Part shown: positions 34,075-42,587 of the stretch, one piece after another
Layout of the letters: each line of letters opens with the position of its first letter
How positions within the stretch are numbered: the first letter of the stretch is position 1
Assembly (NCBI GenBank): GCA_903884105.1
Contig: CAISDJ010000042.1
Span: 99,399-163,398, forward strand
Source: an uncultured Pseudomonadota bacterium
GTDB lineage: Bacteria; Pseudomonadota; Gammaproteobacteria; Steroidobacterales; Steroidobacteraceae
Length of the DNA: 64,000 bases
Reading direction: 5' to 3'
Translations under genes and position numbers: made by a program
Notes under the pieces: generated by a model
What the model saw: only the letters and a program-made list of their open reading frames with translations
What the model was told of the DNA's origin: nothing
Database searches by the model: none

Positions 34075-34893
34075 ATGAAAGTGCATCGGATTGTCCTCGC
34101 GAGCGCCGCGTCGCTCTGTGCCCTCATCGGAGTGTCGACTCCGGTGAATGCCGCCGACGCTCCGCCGCAATCCTGCTTCCTGCTCTATGAAGTCGGCGTG
34201 GGTGAAGTGGTCCGTGAACCCGCCGAAGCCTGTCGCGTTGCGTTGAGCCCCGGCGCAACGTTCAAGATCCCGCACGCACTGGCCGCACTCGAATCCGGCG
34301 TCGTTGCCGATGCCGCGCAGGCGATGACATTTGACGGCAAACCTGGAGGCCCCGAGTCCGCGCGGCGCGCTCACTCGCTGAGCTCAGCCGTGCAGTACTC
34401 CGTCGACTGGTACTTCCAGCGCGTCGCCGACAAGCTCGGCCTCGAACGCGAACGCGTCTACCTGCAGCTCTTCCAGTACGGCAACAAGGATCCGGGCCGC
34501 GACCTGAAGGCCTTCTGGTCCGCCGGAACGCTTCGCATTACGCCCGAGCAGCAGCAGGACTTCCTGGTGCGGTTCTACCAGCAAGAGCTGGACGTCTCCG
34601 CCGTCTCCGTCGCCGCACTCCGCAAGATGCTCGAGCAATCCGCTGGCGCGATCAGGACTCCCGATGGCGACCGCGCCTTTGCCAGGCCCTGGCCGAAGGA
34701 CGCCGTCGTCAGCGCGCAATCCGCCAACACGCTGGATCGATCAGGGCGCGGCGTGCGGTGGCTCGTTGGGCATGTTGCGCGGGGTGAGCGCGCCTACGTT
34801 TTCGTCAGCTGTGTTGTGGGCGCGTCGAGTCTCGATGCCAACGCTGCGCTCGATCTTGCAGCGAAATCGCTCCGTGGGGCGGAAGTTCTCTAG
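34075..34893 (+). CDS. Class D beta-lactamase homologue lacking catalytic serine
   Basis: This 272-residue exported protein has a signal peptide ending PVNAA. The fold is that of OXA/BlaR-type penicillin-recognising proteins: a KIPHALAALESG helix, QYSVDWYFQ, YGN at 135-137 and FWSAGTLRITPEQQQDFL. The class D active-site motifs are altered: S-x-x-K reads ATFK (residues 61-64, Ala from GCA), S-x-V reads SVD, and K-[ST]-G reads RSG (222-224). With no nucleophile it should not hydrolyse or be acylated by beta-lactams in the usual way. It may be a binding protein or a decaying gene; the frame is intact. ATG at 34075 follows GGGGGG. No regulator is next to it. Confidence 0.8.
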   Translation: MKVHRIVLASAASLCALIGVSTPVNAADAPPQSCFLLYEVGVGEVVREPAEACRVALSPGATFKIPHALAALESGVVADAAQAMTFDGKPGGPESARRAHSLSSAVQYSVDWYFQRVADKLGLERERVYLQLFQYGNKDPGRDLKAFWSAGTLRITPEQQQDFLVRFYQQELDVSAVSVAALRKMLEQSAGAIRTPDGDRAFARPWPKDAVVSAQSANTLDRSGRGVRWLVGHVARGERAYVFVSCVVGASSLDANAALDLAAKSLRGAEVL

Positions 34894-34951
34894 AGCTTTC
34901 GGAGCCGGGACGGACACGTGGGTGTGGCCTGGCCGGTGAGTGTCGGTGGGA

Positions 34952-35262
34952 AGGGAACCTCTGATTGCCCTATACGCACTCGCGTTGCGTCTCCAATCCT
35001 CTGCTGCGAGGCATCGGGCCGCAGGCGATATCGGGCCAAGTCTAATTGGACATGGCGGCAAGGTCCGTAACGACGCAGCAGAGGATTAGAGGCGCAACCC
35101 GTTATAATGACTATTTATACTTTGATCGGGACGGGATCCATTTCGAGCATGGCAGCGTTGCTCCTCCCTTGTGTACATTTAGTACACGGCGGTCGATCGC
35201 GCCTCGCCCTGCACGAAATGGCTCGCCGTCGCGAGCGTGTATAGGTCAATCAGAGGTTCCCT
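34952..35262. mobile_element. MITE-like element with 33-bp terminal inverted repeats
   Basis: The ends are AGGGAACCTCTGATTG followed by CCCTATACGCACTCGCG on the left (from 34952). On the right, ending at 35262, is the same sequence in inverse orientation with about four differences over 33 bp. Inside lies a second inverted repeat of 25 bp: 34984-35008 pairs with 35074-35098, 23 of 25 positions. There is no transposase gene. A TATAAT-like box and a GTGTAC/GTACAC palindrome (35171-35187) lie in the remaining part. No clear target duplication is visible. Size, ends and lack of coding sequence fit a non-autonomous element; I cannot name its parent IS family. Confidence 0.7.
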
Positions 35263-35377
35263 GGGTAAGTGCGGCAGTGCATCACCCTCAGTCGGCCAGC
35301 CCACACCCCTGTATCCATCCCGGCGGAAATGAGGCGAAACAGGAGCCGGCCATTGCTTCGCGCGTCAGGCAGATTAG

Positions 35378-35691
35378 ACGAAACCTATTGCCCTGACGCG
35401 CCTGACTTACAAGGGCGAAACCGCGGTGATTGCGCGTGTTCGCGGCCAGCAAGCGGTGGTGTCCTACGTAAAGGCAGGACCAGGCGCGCAGCTTCCCGGA
35501 CTCAGCGTGCGGGGTTTTCAGAGCAGGCGGCCAGATCCCTTCTCGGTAAGCCCGATGAAGTCGATGAGGGCGAGCTGCACTACTGGTGCGACCCCGGAGC
35601 GGAATCCCGGATCCACCTGAAAGTGGTGTCTGGGACGGTCACGGAAGTGATCTATTCAGCGTGGCCAGATGCGAGGCTTCCGGGGAAGTGA
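35378..35691 (+). pseudogene. Frameshifted relic of a small exported or lipoprotein-like gene
   Basis: Two protein-like stretches in different frames join at about 35512-35520. The first reads LTYKGETAVIARVRGQQAVV and onward to LPGLSVRGF. The second continues GFSEQAARSLLGKPDEVDEG and ends HLKVVSGTVTEVIYSAW, closing at a TGA at 35689-35691. There is no start codon with a ribosome-binding site upstream. LLGKPDEVDEG-type sequence resembles SmpA-like small lipoproteins only loosely. A 9-bp inverted repeat (CGCGTCAGG, 35361-35369 with 35392-35400) precedes it, and the MITE-like element lies 115 bp upstream. Confidence 0.4.
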
Positions 35692-35805
35692 ATGAGCCCA
35701 TAAGCTCAACCCGGCTTCCGCGACGTTCGTATTCGCAAGCGTCCTTTGGCCATCGGTTTCGGTCGAACGGCCCTTGGATCGAGTCGCTCCGGATCTTGGA
35801 CAGTC
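35692..35805. other. Short intergenic stretch
   Basis: Nothing recognisable is seen between the relic and the PAP2 gene, apart from being the 3' flank of two convergent units. No T-tract hairpin was found. Confidence 0.3.
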
Positions 35806-36525
35806 TCAGCGCGCGGCGGCGGACGCGGGCCTGAGTCCGGCATGTGCGAGCCTGATCCCTTCGCGTTCATCGGCTGACAGCACCATGAAGTGGTACAAGA
35901 CATCTCCGATCACCAGCATCACGAAGAACGAGACGACCGTATCCGACAGGAAATGCGCGCCGGAGTAGATGCGCCCGATTGACACGATCGCTCCGTACGC
36001 TACGGCCGCCAACGCCAGCGCACGGCGTCGACTCACGGCCCGCACCAGGGACATCGCGAAGAAAGCAGCGGCCGCGTCGCCCGACGAGAAAGAGCAGTTC
36101 TTCTTGCACTGGTGGCTGATGACGAAGGCAGGCGTGAACACTTTCGATCCGCCGAACTCGACGATGTCTCTCGGCCTCGCTCGACCGAAATTGTCTTTGA
36201 GAACCACATTGACGGTGAGGCCAGCGCCCAGGAAGAGGACCAGAAAGACGAAGAGGGCCTTCTTGCCGTCGACGCCCAACACCTTGCGTCTTCGCAGGCG
36301 GTTGTATGCATAGAGCCCGACAACTGCAAGCAAGGAGACGATCAGGAAGTAGCTAAGGCTGTCATGCAGGAAGATCTGCCAGCGCTTGTCATGGTCGAAT
36401 GCGCCTGCATTGAAAGAGAGCCCCGCGACATACAAGTCGATTCCGGGCACCTCCGCGAACAGTATCGCGAAGAGGACGAATGTCCCGAGAATGATCCGGC
36501 TACGTCTTAGTCTCAGGTAGTGCAT
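35806..36525 (-). CDS. PAP2-family phosphatase, LpxF/lipid A phosphatase-like
   Basis: This 239-residue membrane protein has about six helices and the three PAP2 motifs: KDNFGRARPRD (motif C1), SFSSGDAAAAFF (C2) and RIYSGAHFLSD (C3). The Cys-containing ISHQCKKNCSFSSGD region is similar to lipid A phosphatases. It is divergent from an EptA-like phosphoethanolamine transferase gene, a pairing that suggests dephosphorylation of lipid A followed by or competing with phosphoethanolamine addition. The start at 36525 is preferred for length and composition; the frame is open to 36654. Confidence 0.82.
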   Translation of the reverse strand: MHYLRLRRSRIILGTFVLFAILFAEVPGIDLYVAGLSFNAGAFDHDKRWQIFLHDSLSYFLIVSLLAVVGLYAYNRLRRRKVLGVDGKKALFVFLVLFLGAGLTVNVVLKDNFGRARPRDIVEFGGSKVFTPAFVISHQCKKNCSFSSGDAAAAFFAMSLVRAVSRRRALALAAVAYGAIVSIGRIYSGAHFLSDTVVSFFVMLVIGDVLYHFMVLSADEREGIRLAHAGLRPASAAAR

Positions 36526-36710
36526 CGGGTAGCAGCGTCCCAAGCGGGTTCGCAGTCTGACGTTCGCTACCGCAAAAAACAATCTCGAATTCTTCCGCTT
36601 TCTCGCCTGATTCAGGGAACTGCCTAATGGCGGCCTCACCAAAAGGCCGGACACACCCGTAACGGACTGAAATCAGTCACTATGGGGGTGTCTAGGACGG
36701 GGAGTGGCCT

Positions 36711-38288
36711 TTGCGCATTTCGACAAGTGGATACCAGATCAGCCATACGGCATTCTCGATCGCGTTCCCGCTATCGCTGTATGTCATTTGCAATGCGCTG
36801 GTGATCGACCGGCTATCCCACTGGTTCCAGAGGGCTGACGGACTGGATTATGCAGCCCTTGCGGCTTATCTGGTCGCCGGGGTAAGTCTTCTCATTGTCG
36901 TCTTCACGCTCTTTGCGCACCGGCCCACCATCAAGCCGGTCGCGATCCTTCTTGTCATGGCAAGTGCCGCCGCCACCTATTTCATCCGGAAGTACGGCGT
37001 GGCCATCGACAGTTCGATGGTGCAGAACACCATTCACACCGACACGACGGAAGTGGGTCAGCTCCTGTCGTTCACCATGGTCCCTTACGTTCTTTTCCTG
37101 GTCATGTTGCCGGTGACCCTCATCCTTCTCGTCCGCATTTCGTTCCTGCCACGGGCTCGTTACCTGCTCGGCTCGCTGCAGCTCGCGGTCGTGGCGCTTT
37201 GCCTGGCGTTGGCCTGTCTCGGTGCCGAGTACAACGCCATCCTGCGGGTAGGCAATTCCTCCAACAAGTACATCGTCTACATGCTGGTTCCCATCAATGT
37301 CATCGCCGGCTCCTTCAGCGCGGCCAACAAGGCAATCAAGCCCTACTTCAAGAAGAACGAAGCAGACGTCGTTGTCGACGCGCGCGTCGCTGAGCCGGGC
37401 ACTCTGGTGGTCGTGCTCGCGGTGGGGGAATCCTCTCGAAGGAAGAATTTTTCCGCGTACGGTTACGCCGGCAATCCGACGAATCCGGAACTCGCTAAGA
37501 TCCGTGGCTTGCATTTTCTTGAGGGCATGGCGACGCGAGCTTCCACCCTGTACGCGTTGCCAAAGATCCTGACGAAGGACGGCATCAAGCTGGCAACGGT
37601 CGTTTCGAAAGCCGGCATCCCCACCGAGTGCCTCGTCAACTACACGCTGTACGAGAACTGCGCCGCGGTCGGAGAAGTGAAGACGGCCGAATGCGGACAC
37701 GGCGGTCAGTGCTTCGACGAAGATGTCATTCCATTGCTGGAAAAGAACCTCGGAGCCTATCGCTCCGGGTATCGTTTCGTCGTCCTGCACCTGGGCGGCG
37801 GCAGCCACGGCCCGAATTATAACGAAAGAGTGCCGGCGGAATTCCGCCAATTCAAACCCACCTGCGATGATGCGGACGTGGCCGACAAGTGTTCGCTTCA
37901 GCAGCTGTACAACTCGTATGACAACACCATCCTGTACGTCGACCACGTGCTGGGAAAGACGATCGGCGCGCTGGATCGCTCAGGAGTGCCCTACGTGTTC
38001 ATCTACCTGTCGGACCACGGTGAGTCGCTGATGGAAAATGGAGTGATGTTCCACGGCATGCCGCCGGGGATGGCGCTGCCGGAGGGGCAGGCTCAGATTC
38101 CGTTGATCGTGAAATCATCGGTGCCGGTTGCGATCGCAACACGCGCCGAATACAGCCAGCCCGATGTGTTCGACAGCGTGCTTGACCTGCTGTCGATCCA
38201 GTCGGACAAGTTCGACAAGGCCGGCAGCTTCCTGAAGGTGGAGCGTCAAACGCTGACGCAGGCGACGATTGCATCACCTGCTCCGTGA
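36711..38288 (+). CDS. EptA-like phosphoethanolamine transferase
   Basis: This 525-residue protein has five N-terminal membrane helices. A periplasmic sulfatase-fold domain follows, with VLAVGESSRRKNFSAYGY, HLGGGSHGPNYNERVPAEF, SYDNTILYVDHVL and YLSDHGESLMENGVMFHGMP; the last supplies zinc ligands. In EptA the nucleophile is the Thr of a CGTAT segment before a VP; here the segment reads ATRASTLYALP, with Ala at the expected position and a Thr two residues later, and the neighbouring Cys is absent. It is therefore a divergent member, possibly with another acceptor or a shifted nucleophile. The start is TTG with GGAGTGG upstream. Confidence 0.83.
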   Translation: MRISTSGYQISHTAFSIAFPLSLYVICNALVIDRLSHWFQRADGLDYAALAAYLVAGVSLLIVVFTLFAHRPTIKPVAILLVMASAAATYFIRKYGVAIDSSMVQNTIHTDTTEVGQLLSFTMVPYVLFLVMLPVTLILLVRISFLPRARYLLGSLQLAVVALCLALACLGAEYNAILRVGNSSNKYIVYMLVPINVIAGSFSAANKAIKPYFKKNEADVVVDARVAEPGTLVVVLAVGESSRRKNFSAYGYAGNPTNPELAKIRGLHFLEGMATRASTLYALPKILTKDGIKLATVVSKAGIPTECLVNYTLYENCAAVGEVKTAECGHGGQCFDEDVIPLLEKNLGAYRSGYRFVVLHLGGGSHGPNYNERVPAEFRQFKPTCDDADVADKCSLQQLYNSYDNTILYVDHVLGKTIGALDRSGVPYVFIYLSDHGESLMENGVMFHGMPPGMALPEGQAQIPLIVKSSVPVAIATRAEYSQPDVFDSVLDLLSIQSDKFDKAGSFLKVERQTLTQATIASPAP

Positions 38289-38376
38289 TTCCGCAGCTCC
38301 AAGGAGGTCCTGGCTGTGCGGCGGACCGTACCGGGTAGTCGATTCTGATGCTGACGACGCGAGGCGGTGGGCTCGC

Positions 38377-38409
38377 AGGGAACCTCCGACAGTCCTATCC
38401 GGGCAATCG
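38377..38409. repeat. Solo end of the AGGGAACCTC element
   Basis: AGGGAACCTCCGACAG with the following TCCTATCC matches the outer 24 bases of the MITE-like element's terminal repeat at about 19 positions. No second end is found nearby. The stop codon and last codons of the gene at 38395 fall inside it, so the gene's present C-terminus comes from this repeat. Confidence 0.5.
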
Positions 38410-38751
38410 AGTGATCCCGCATTCCTTCGGATTGATCGCCCACCGCACGGTGTTGGTGCCATCCGCATCCTTGAGCTGCTGCACCAGTTCCACCTTGTGG
38501 CCGGCATTGCAGAGCAAGTCCGCCACATCGAGTGAGCGCATGAAGACCACGCGCATCGCGTCGGGCGTACCGGCGCGGATCTCGACACGGTAGCTGCCTG
38601 ACTTCTGCTTCGTCGCTGCGCAGTACGTATCCACGAACCGTGTGTTGAACGACTCGCAGTTCGCGACCGCCGCGCTGACGGGATCTGCGGCTTCCGGTTC
38701 GGCGGTCAGGGCGGGGCCGGCAACTAGCAGGAGCAAGGCGATACGCAGCAT
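38395..38751 (-). CDS. Small exported protein, unknown function
   Basis: This 118-residue protein has a signal peptide (RIALLLLVAGPALTA) and four cysteines, three in the mature part (NCESFNTRFVDTYC, LLCNAGH, PKECGI), a pattern suggesting disulfides. I do not recognise a family. The last codons and stop lie in the solo repeat at 38377-38409, so the original C-terminus may have been longer. ATG at 38751 is used. It is separated by 47 bp from the methyltransferase gene on the same strand, which may be co-transcribed. Confidence 0.65.
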   Translation of the reverse strand: MLRIALLLLVAGPALTAEPEAADPVSAAVANCESFNTRFVDTYCAATKQKSGSYRVEIRAGTPDAMRVVFMRSLDVADLLCNAGHKVELVQQLKDADGTNTVRWAINPKECGITRLPG

Positions 38752-38798
38752 GGGTCACTTCCGGATTGAGCAGTGGGCCCGATTTTAACTGAGGCCGT

Positions 38799-39497
38799 TC
38801 AAGGCCGGGTGAAGATGAACAGGTGCTGCCGCGGCAGGCGCTCGTCCACGCGGTCGAGCTTGTAGCCCGATGCTTCGATTTCGAGCTTCACCTGTTCGCG
38901 AGTCATCTTGTGCTCCTCCAGGATCGGGACTCGCGGGTCCTCGGCCCGGTATTCGAGCAGCACCAGCCGGCCGCCTGGCTTCAGTGCGGCGAATAGCTTC
39001 CCCAGCATCCGCTCCGGCGCCGAGAACTCGTGGTAGACGTCAACCATCAGCGCGAGGTCCAACGAGTTCGCCGGCAGCTTGGGATCATCGGGAGTCCCCA
39101 GCACCATTTCCACATTGCGCAGGCCCATCCGCCCCACCTTGTCCGCGATGAGCAGCAGCATGCCCTGCTGCATGTCGTTGGCGGACACCTTGCCGGTCGG
39201 GCCGACACGGCGGGCCAGGCGGGTCGTGAAATAGCCGGACCCCGCGCCGATGTCCGCCACCGCGCTGCCGGGCACTATGCCGATGTAGTCGAGCGCCTTG
39301 TCCGGCTGCTCCTCCTGGATCCGTTCGGGCCGTTCCAGCCAGTCGGCCCCCGCCACGCCCATCGGCCAGGCGTAGGTCCGGCCGGTGAGCGGGTGCTGAC
39401 CGGGGTTCGGGGCGGCCGCAGTGACGGCGAATGGCACCAGGATCAGCGCCAGGATCGATATGCGCATCCGGTCCGAGAACGAAATCGCGTGGTTCAT
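38799..39497 (-). CDS. Exported class I SAM-dependent methyltransferase-like protein
   Basis: This 232-residue protein carries a signal peptide ([17 protein letters not shown]), then a Rossmann methyltransferase domain: [20 protein letters not shown] (motif I), [11 protein letters not shown] (motif II), [13 protein letters not shown] (motif IV) and [12 protein letters not shown] (motif V). It resembles the COG4798 group of predicted methyltransferases. An export signal is odd for an enzyme using cytosolic SAM. ATG at 39497 and ATG at 39467 are both possible; the latter starts directly at the signal peptide. A second exported methyltransferase-like protein is encoded at 62210. Confidence 0.8.
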   Translation of the reverse strand: MNHAISFSDRMRISILALILVPFAVTAAAPNPGQHPLTGRTYAWPMGVAGADWLERPERIQEEQPDKALDYIGIVPGSAVADIGAGSGYFTTRLARRVGPTGKVSANDMQQGMLLLIADKVGRMGLRNVEMVLGTPDDPKLPANSLDLALMVDVYHEFSAPERMLGKLFAALKPGGRLVLLEYRAEDPRVPILEEHKMTREQVKLEIEASGYKLDRVDERLPRQHLFIFTRP

Positions 39498-39577
39498 GGT
39501 CGAAGCGCCCGAAGTCCGGATTCGAGGGTAAAAGCACGGGCGACGTTTTGAGCGCCCCTGCTAGAATCAAGCACACC

Positions 39578-40879
39578 ATGAATGCCTCCAGTCAACAGAT
39601 TGCTGCTTCCGCCGGTGCCGACGAAATCGGCACCCTGATGACCGGTCTCGGTAAAGCGGCCCTGGAGGCCGCACGGGTGCTGGCCCAGACCACCGCCCAT
39701 GACAAGAACCGCGCCCTGCAGGCGGGGGCGGATGCGATCCGCGCCCAGTGCGATGCCATCCTCGCGGCCAACGCCGAGGACATGCGCCTTGCCACCGAGC
39801 GCGGGCTGTCGGCTGCAATGCTCGACCGCCTCAAGCTCGACGTGAAGCGCGTCGAGGCGATGGCACGCGCTATCGAAGAGATCATCGGATTGGCAGATCC
39901 CATCGGCACGGTCATCGCCGACTGGACGCGCCCCAATGGGCTGCGCATCACTCGCGTGCGCGTCCCGCTCGGTGTCGTCGGCATCATTTACGAGAGCCGC
40001 CCGAACGTGACCGCTGACGCTGGCGCGCTCTGCCTTAAGGCCGGCAACGCGGTCATCCTGCGCGGCGGGTCGGAGAGCCTGCGTTCAAGTCTCGCAATCC
40101 ATCAGTGCCTGATGGCGGGCCTGAAGGCGGCGGGCTTGCCCGAGACGTGCATCCAGATGGTCCCGACCACGGACCGTGCCGCTGTCGGTTACCTGCTGTC
40201 GGCGATGACGGATTACGTCGATGTGATCGTGCCGCGCGGCGGCAAGAGCCTGATCGCACGCGTGCAGCAGGATGCCCGAGTGCCGGTGATCGGCCATCTC
40301 GAAGGCAACTGCCATGTATATGTGGATCGCGATGCCGACGTGAACATGGCGCGCGAGATCGTTCGCAACGCCAAGCTACGCCGGACCGGCATCTGCGGTT
40401 CCGCCGAGACCGTGCTGTTCGACAAGGCGGGCGCAGCCACGCTGATCGCGCCGGTCATCAAGACGCTGCTCGATGCAGGCTGCGAAGTCCGCGGCGATGC
40501 TACCGTACAAAAGGTCGATGAGCGCGTGCGTCCGGCTACCGAGGACGACTGGTACACCGAGTATCTCGACGCGATCATTGCCGCGCGCGTCGTCGACGGG
40601 GTCGATGCTGCCATCGCACACATCGAGAAGTATGGCTCGGCTCACACCGAATCCATCGTCACTGACAATGCCGCCACCGCCGAACGCTTCCTGTCCGGTG
40701 TCGACAGTGCCATCGTCCTCCACAACGCGTCCACGCAGTTCGCCGACGGCGGCGAGTTCGGCATGGGCGCCGAGATCGGCATTTCCACCGACAAGTTCCA
40801 CGCGCGAGGCCCGGTCGGCGTCGAACAACTCACGAGTTACAAGTATGTCGTCCATGGTTCGGGCCAACTGCGCCCCTGA
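39578..40879 (+). CDS. proA: Glutamate-5-semialdehyde dehydrogenase
   Basis: This 433-residue enzyme has the aldehyde dehydrogenase fold of Pro[47 protein letters not shown] with the catalytic Cys, and [21 protein letters not shown] at the end. It reduces gamma-glutamyl phosphate in proline synthesis. proB lies 5.6 kb upstream in the same orientation, with five unrelated features between, so the usual proBA operon is split. A palindromic repeat follows 11 bp after the stop. Confidence 0.94.
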   Translation: MNASSQQIAASAGADEIGTLMTGLGKAALEAARVLAQTTAHDKNRALQAGADAIRAQCDAILAANAEDMRLATERGLSAAMLDRLKLDVKRVEAMARAIEEIIGLADPIGTVIADWTRPNGLRITRVRVPLGVVGIIYESRPNVTADAGALCLKAGNAVILRGGSESLRSSLAIHQCLMAGLKAAGLPETCIQMVPTTDRAAVGYLLSAMTDYVDVIVPRGGKSLIARVQQDARVPVIGHLEGNCHVYVDRDADVNMAREIVRNAKLRRTGICGSAETVLFDKAGAATLIAPVIKTLLDAGCEVRGDATVQKVDERVRPATEDDWYTEYLDAIIAARVVDGVDAAIAHIEKYGSAHTESIVTDNAATAERFLSGVDSAIVLHNASTQFADGGEFGMGAEIGISTDKFHARGPVGVEQLTSYKYVVHGSGQLRP

Positions 40880-40889
40880 TTCGCAGGCA

Positions 40890-40940
40890 AAAGGGGACAG
40901 ATCTATTTTCGCCCGCTGGAAAATGGATCTGTCCTCTTTA
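40890..40940. repeat. GGGGACAGATC palindromic (REP-like) repeat, copy 1
   Basis: AAAGGGGACAGATCTATTTTC (40890-40910) and its complement (40919-40940) form 21-bp arms with two mismatches around an 8-base loop. This GGGGACAGATCTATTTT palindrome type is known from REP-like elements tied to REP-associated transposases, which are absent here. The right arm contains the start codon of the OmpA-domain gene. A second copy lies at 47125-47184. Confidence 0.75.
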
Positions 40941-42413
40941 GTCCGCCGCCTCGCCGCTTTCCCGGTAGCCCTCGCTGCACTGTTGCTGCTGGCTTCGCCG
41001 GCAATGGCGCAAACGCCGAAGGACGCGCTGTTCGGCGAACAACGTAGTGCGCTTGAAGCGGCGCGTACCGCCTTCGTCGATACCCTGGCCCCACGCGCCT
41101 TCGGCCAGGCGCTGACGGCCTATCAAACCGCCGAAAAGGACTTCGACCGCGGCCGCGATGCCGGGCGCGTGAATGCGCAGCTCGCCGCCAGCCGGCAGGC
41201 GCTGCAAGCCGCGACGACCGCGGCGACCAGCGCTCGAGCCAAGCTCGCCACTGCCCTCAAGACCCGCGAAGACGCCGTTGCCGCCGATGCCGCGCGCAAT
41301 GCGCCGGAAGGCTGGGCCCGTGCGTCCGAACGGTTTGCCGATGCCGCTGCGCGTCTCGAGCGCGGTGACGAGCAAGGCGCGCAGAAGCGGGCTGCCGAAG
41401 CGGAAGTGCTGTTGCGCGATGCCGAGCTGCTCGCGATCAAGGGCGGGCTCCTCGGTGATTCCCGCGCGCTGATCGCGAAGGCCGATCTCGCGAAGGTTGC
41501 GGATCTCGCACCGCGCACACTCGATGAAGCCAAGCGGCTGCTCGCGCAGGCCGACCAGGAAATCAATCGCAATCGCTACGACGTCGCTGTGCCGCGCGAC
41601 CTCGCGGAGCAGTCAGCGTATCAGGCCAGGCACGCGCTCTATCTCGCCGGGTTGATCGGTCCGCTGCTCGAGCGCAAGAAGGACCAGCATGTACTCGAGG
41701 AATTGCTGCTTGGGCTGGAGCCACCGCTCGAACGGCTGGCCGCGGCAATGGACTTGCAGGCGCGTTTTGACGCCGGCGTGCAGCAGCCACTCGACGACAT
41801 GCTGAAAACGGTGCAGGCGCGGCGGCAGGAGCTCGCCCGCTTGAAGCAGGAAGCTGAGGACCGCGAAGGCGAGATCACGGCGTTGAACAGCGAAGTGAAG
41901 CGGCTGGAAGATCGGCTGGGCGGCGTGTCGCAGGAGCGGGTAGCCTTGCAGCGGCGAGTGGATTCCCAGGCACGACTGCGCGCGAATCTCACGACGGTGG
42001 AGACGACATTCCAACCAGAAGAGGCTCGGGTATCGAGGACGGGCGACGACGTCACGATCTCGCTGCTCGGCATCAGCTTCCCGGTAGGCAAGAGCAATAT
42101 CGATGCATCGAACGAGCCGCTGATGGGCAAGGTGCGCGACTCGCTCGCGCTGTTCCCCGTGACGTCCATCGTGGTCGAAGGCCACACGGACTCGCAGGGC
42201 AGCGATTCGGCCAACCTGATCCTGTCTCAGGACCGCGCAGATGCGGTGAAGCAGTACCTCGTCACGAGCTTCGGGATCGATCAGGAAAAGATCACGTCCA
42301 TCGGCTACGGCGAGACGCGTCCTGTTGCCAGCAATGACACCGCCGATGGCCGTTCCCGCAATCGCCGCATCGACCTCGTGATCCGCATCGACCAGGCGCA
42401 GGCCGCGCAGTGA
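40923..42413 (+). CDS. Exported OmpA-domain protein with coiled coil
   Basis: This 496-residue protein has a signal peptide ending ASPAMAQ. A long Ala/Glu/Arg-rich helical part (about 30-355, DUF4398-like in character), a coiled coil (about 290-350) and a C-terminal OmpA-type peptidoglycan-binding domain follow, with VEGHTDSQGSDSANLILSQDRADAV and SNDTADGRSRNRRIDLVIR. It should anchor the outer membrane to peptidoglycan. The only plausible start, ATG at 40923, lies in the right arm of the palindromic repeat, so residues MDLSSL come from the repeat. The ribosome-binding site is weak. Confidence 0.85.
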   Translation: MDLSSLVRRLAAFPVALAALLLLASPAMAQTPKDALFGEQRSALEAARTAFVDTLAPRAFGQALTAYQTAEKDFDRGRDAGRVNAQLAASRQALQAATTAATSARAKLATALKTREDAVAADAARNAPEGWARASERFADAAARLERGDEQGAQKRAAEAEVLLRDAELLAIKGGLLGDSRALIAKADLAKVADLAPRTLDEAKRLLAQADQEINRNRYDVAVPRDLAEQSAYQARHALYLAGLIGPLLERKKDQHVLEELLLGLEPPLERLAAAMDLQARFDAGVQQPLDDMLKTVQARRQELARLKQEAEDREGEITALNSEVKRLEDRLGGVSQERVALQRRVDSQARLRANLTTVETTFQPEEARVSRTGDDVTISLLGISFPVGKSNIDASNEPLMGKVRDSLALFPVTSIVVEGHTDSQGSDSANLILSQDRADAVKQYLVTSFGIDQEKITSIGYGETRPVASNDTADGRSRNRRIDLVIRIDQAQAAQ

Positions 42414-42587
42414 AGGGAAAGCACAGGAAGCCTTGAGGAAGTACTGAAGCGAGGAAGCCGAAATGGAAACGGTGGCACCACCTGCCTCGGCCGATGCTGG
42501 CTTCCCAGCTTCCCAGCTTCCCAGCTTCCCAGCTTCCCAGCTTCCCCGCTTCCCCGCTTCCTAGCTTCCCAGCTTCCCTGCTTCAGC
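42413..42587. repeat. GGAAGC/GCTTCCCA array 3
   Basis: The left side (about 42413-42468) has five irregular GGAAGC units. The right side (42500-42587) is eleven tandem octamers of the GCTTCCCA type, several identical. The minus-strand moaE gene ends within the right side: its stop TAG (42561-42563) and preceding codons are repeat units. Confidence 0.85.

Noticed and set aside
42413..42587. GGAAGC/GCTTCCCA arrays as a CRISPR
   Set aside because: Units are 8 bp and contiguous, without 30-bp spacers, and no cas genes are present.
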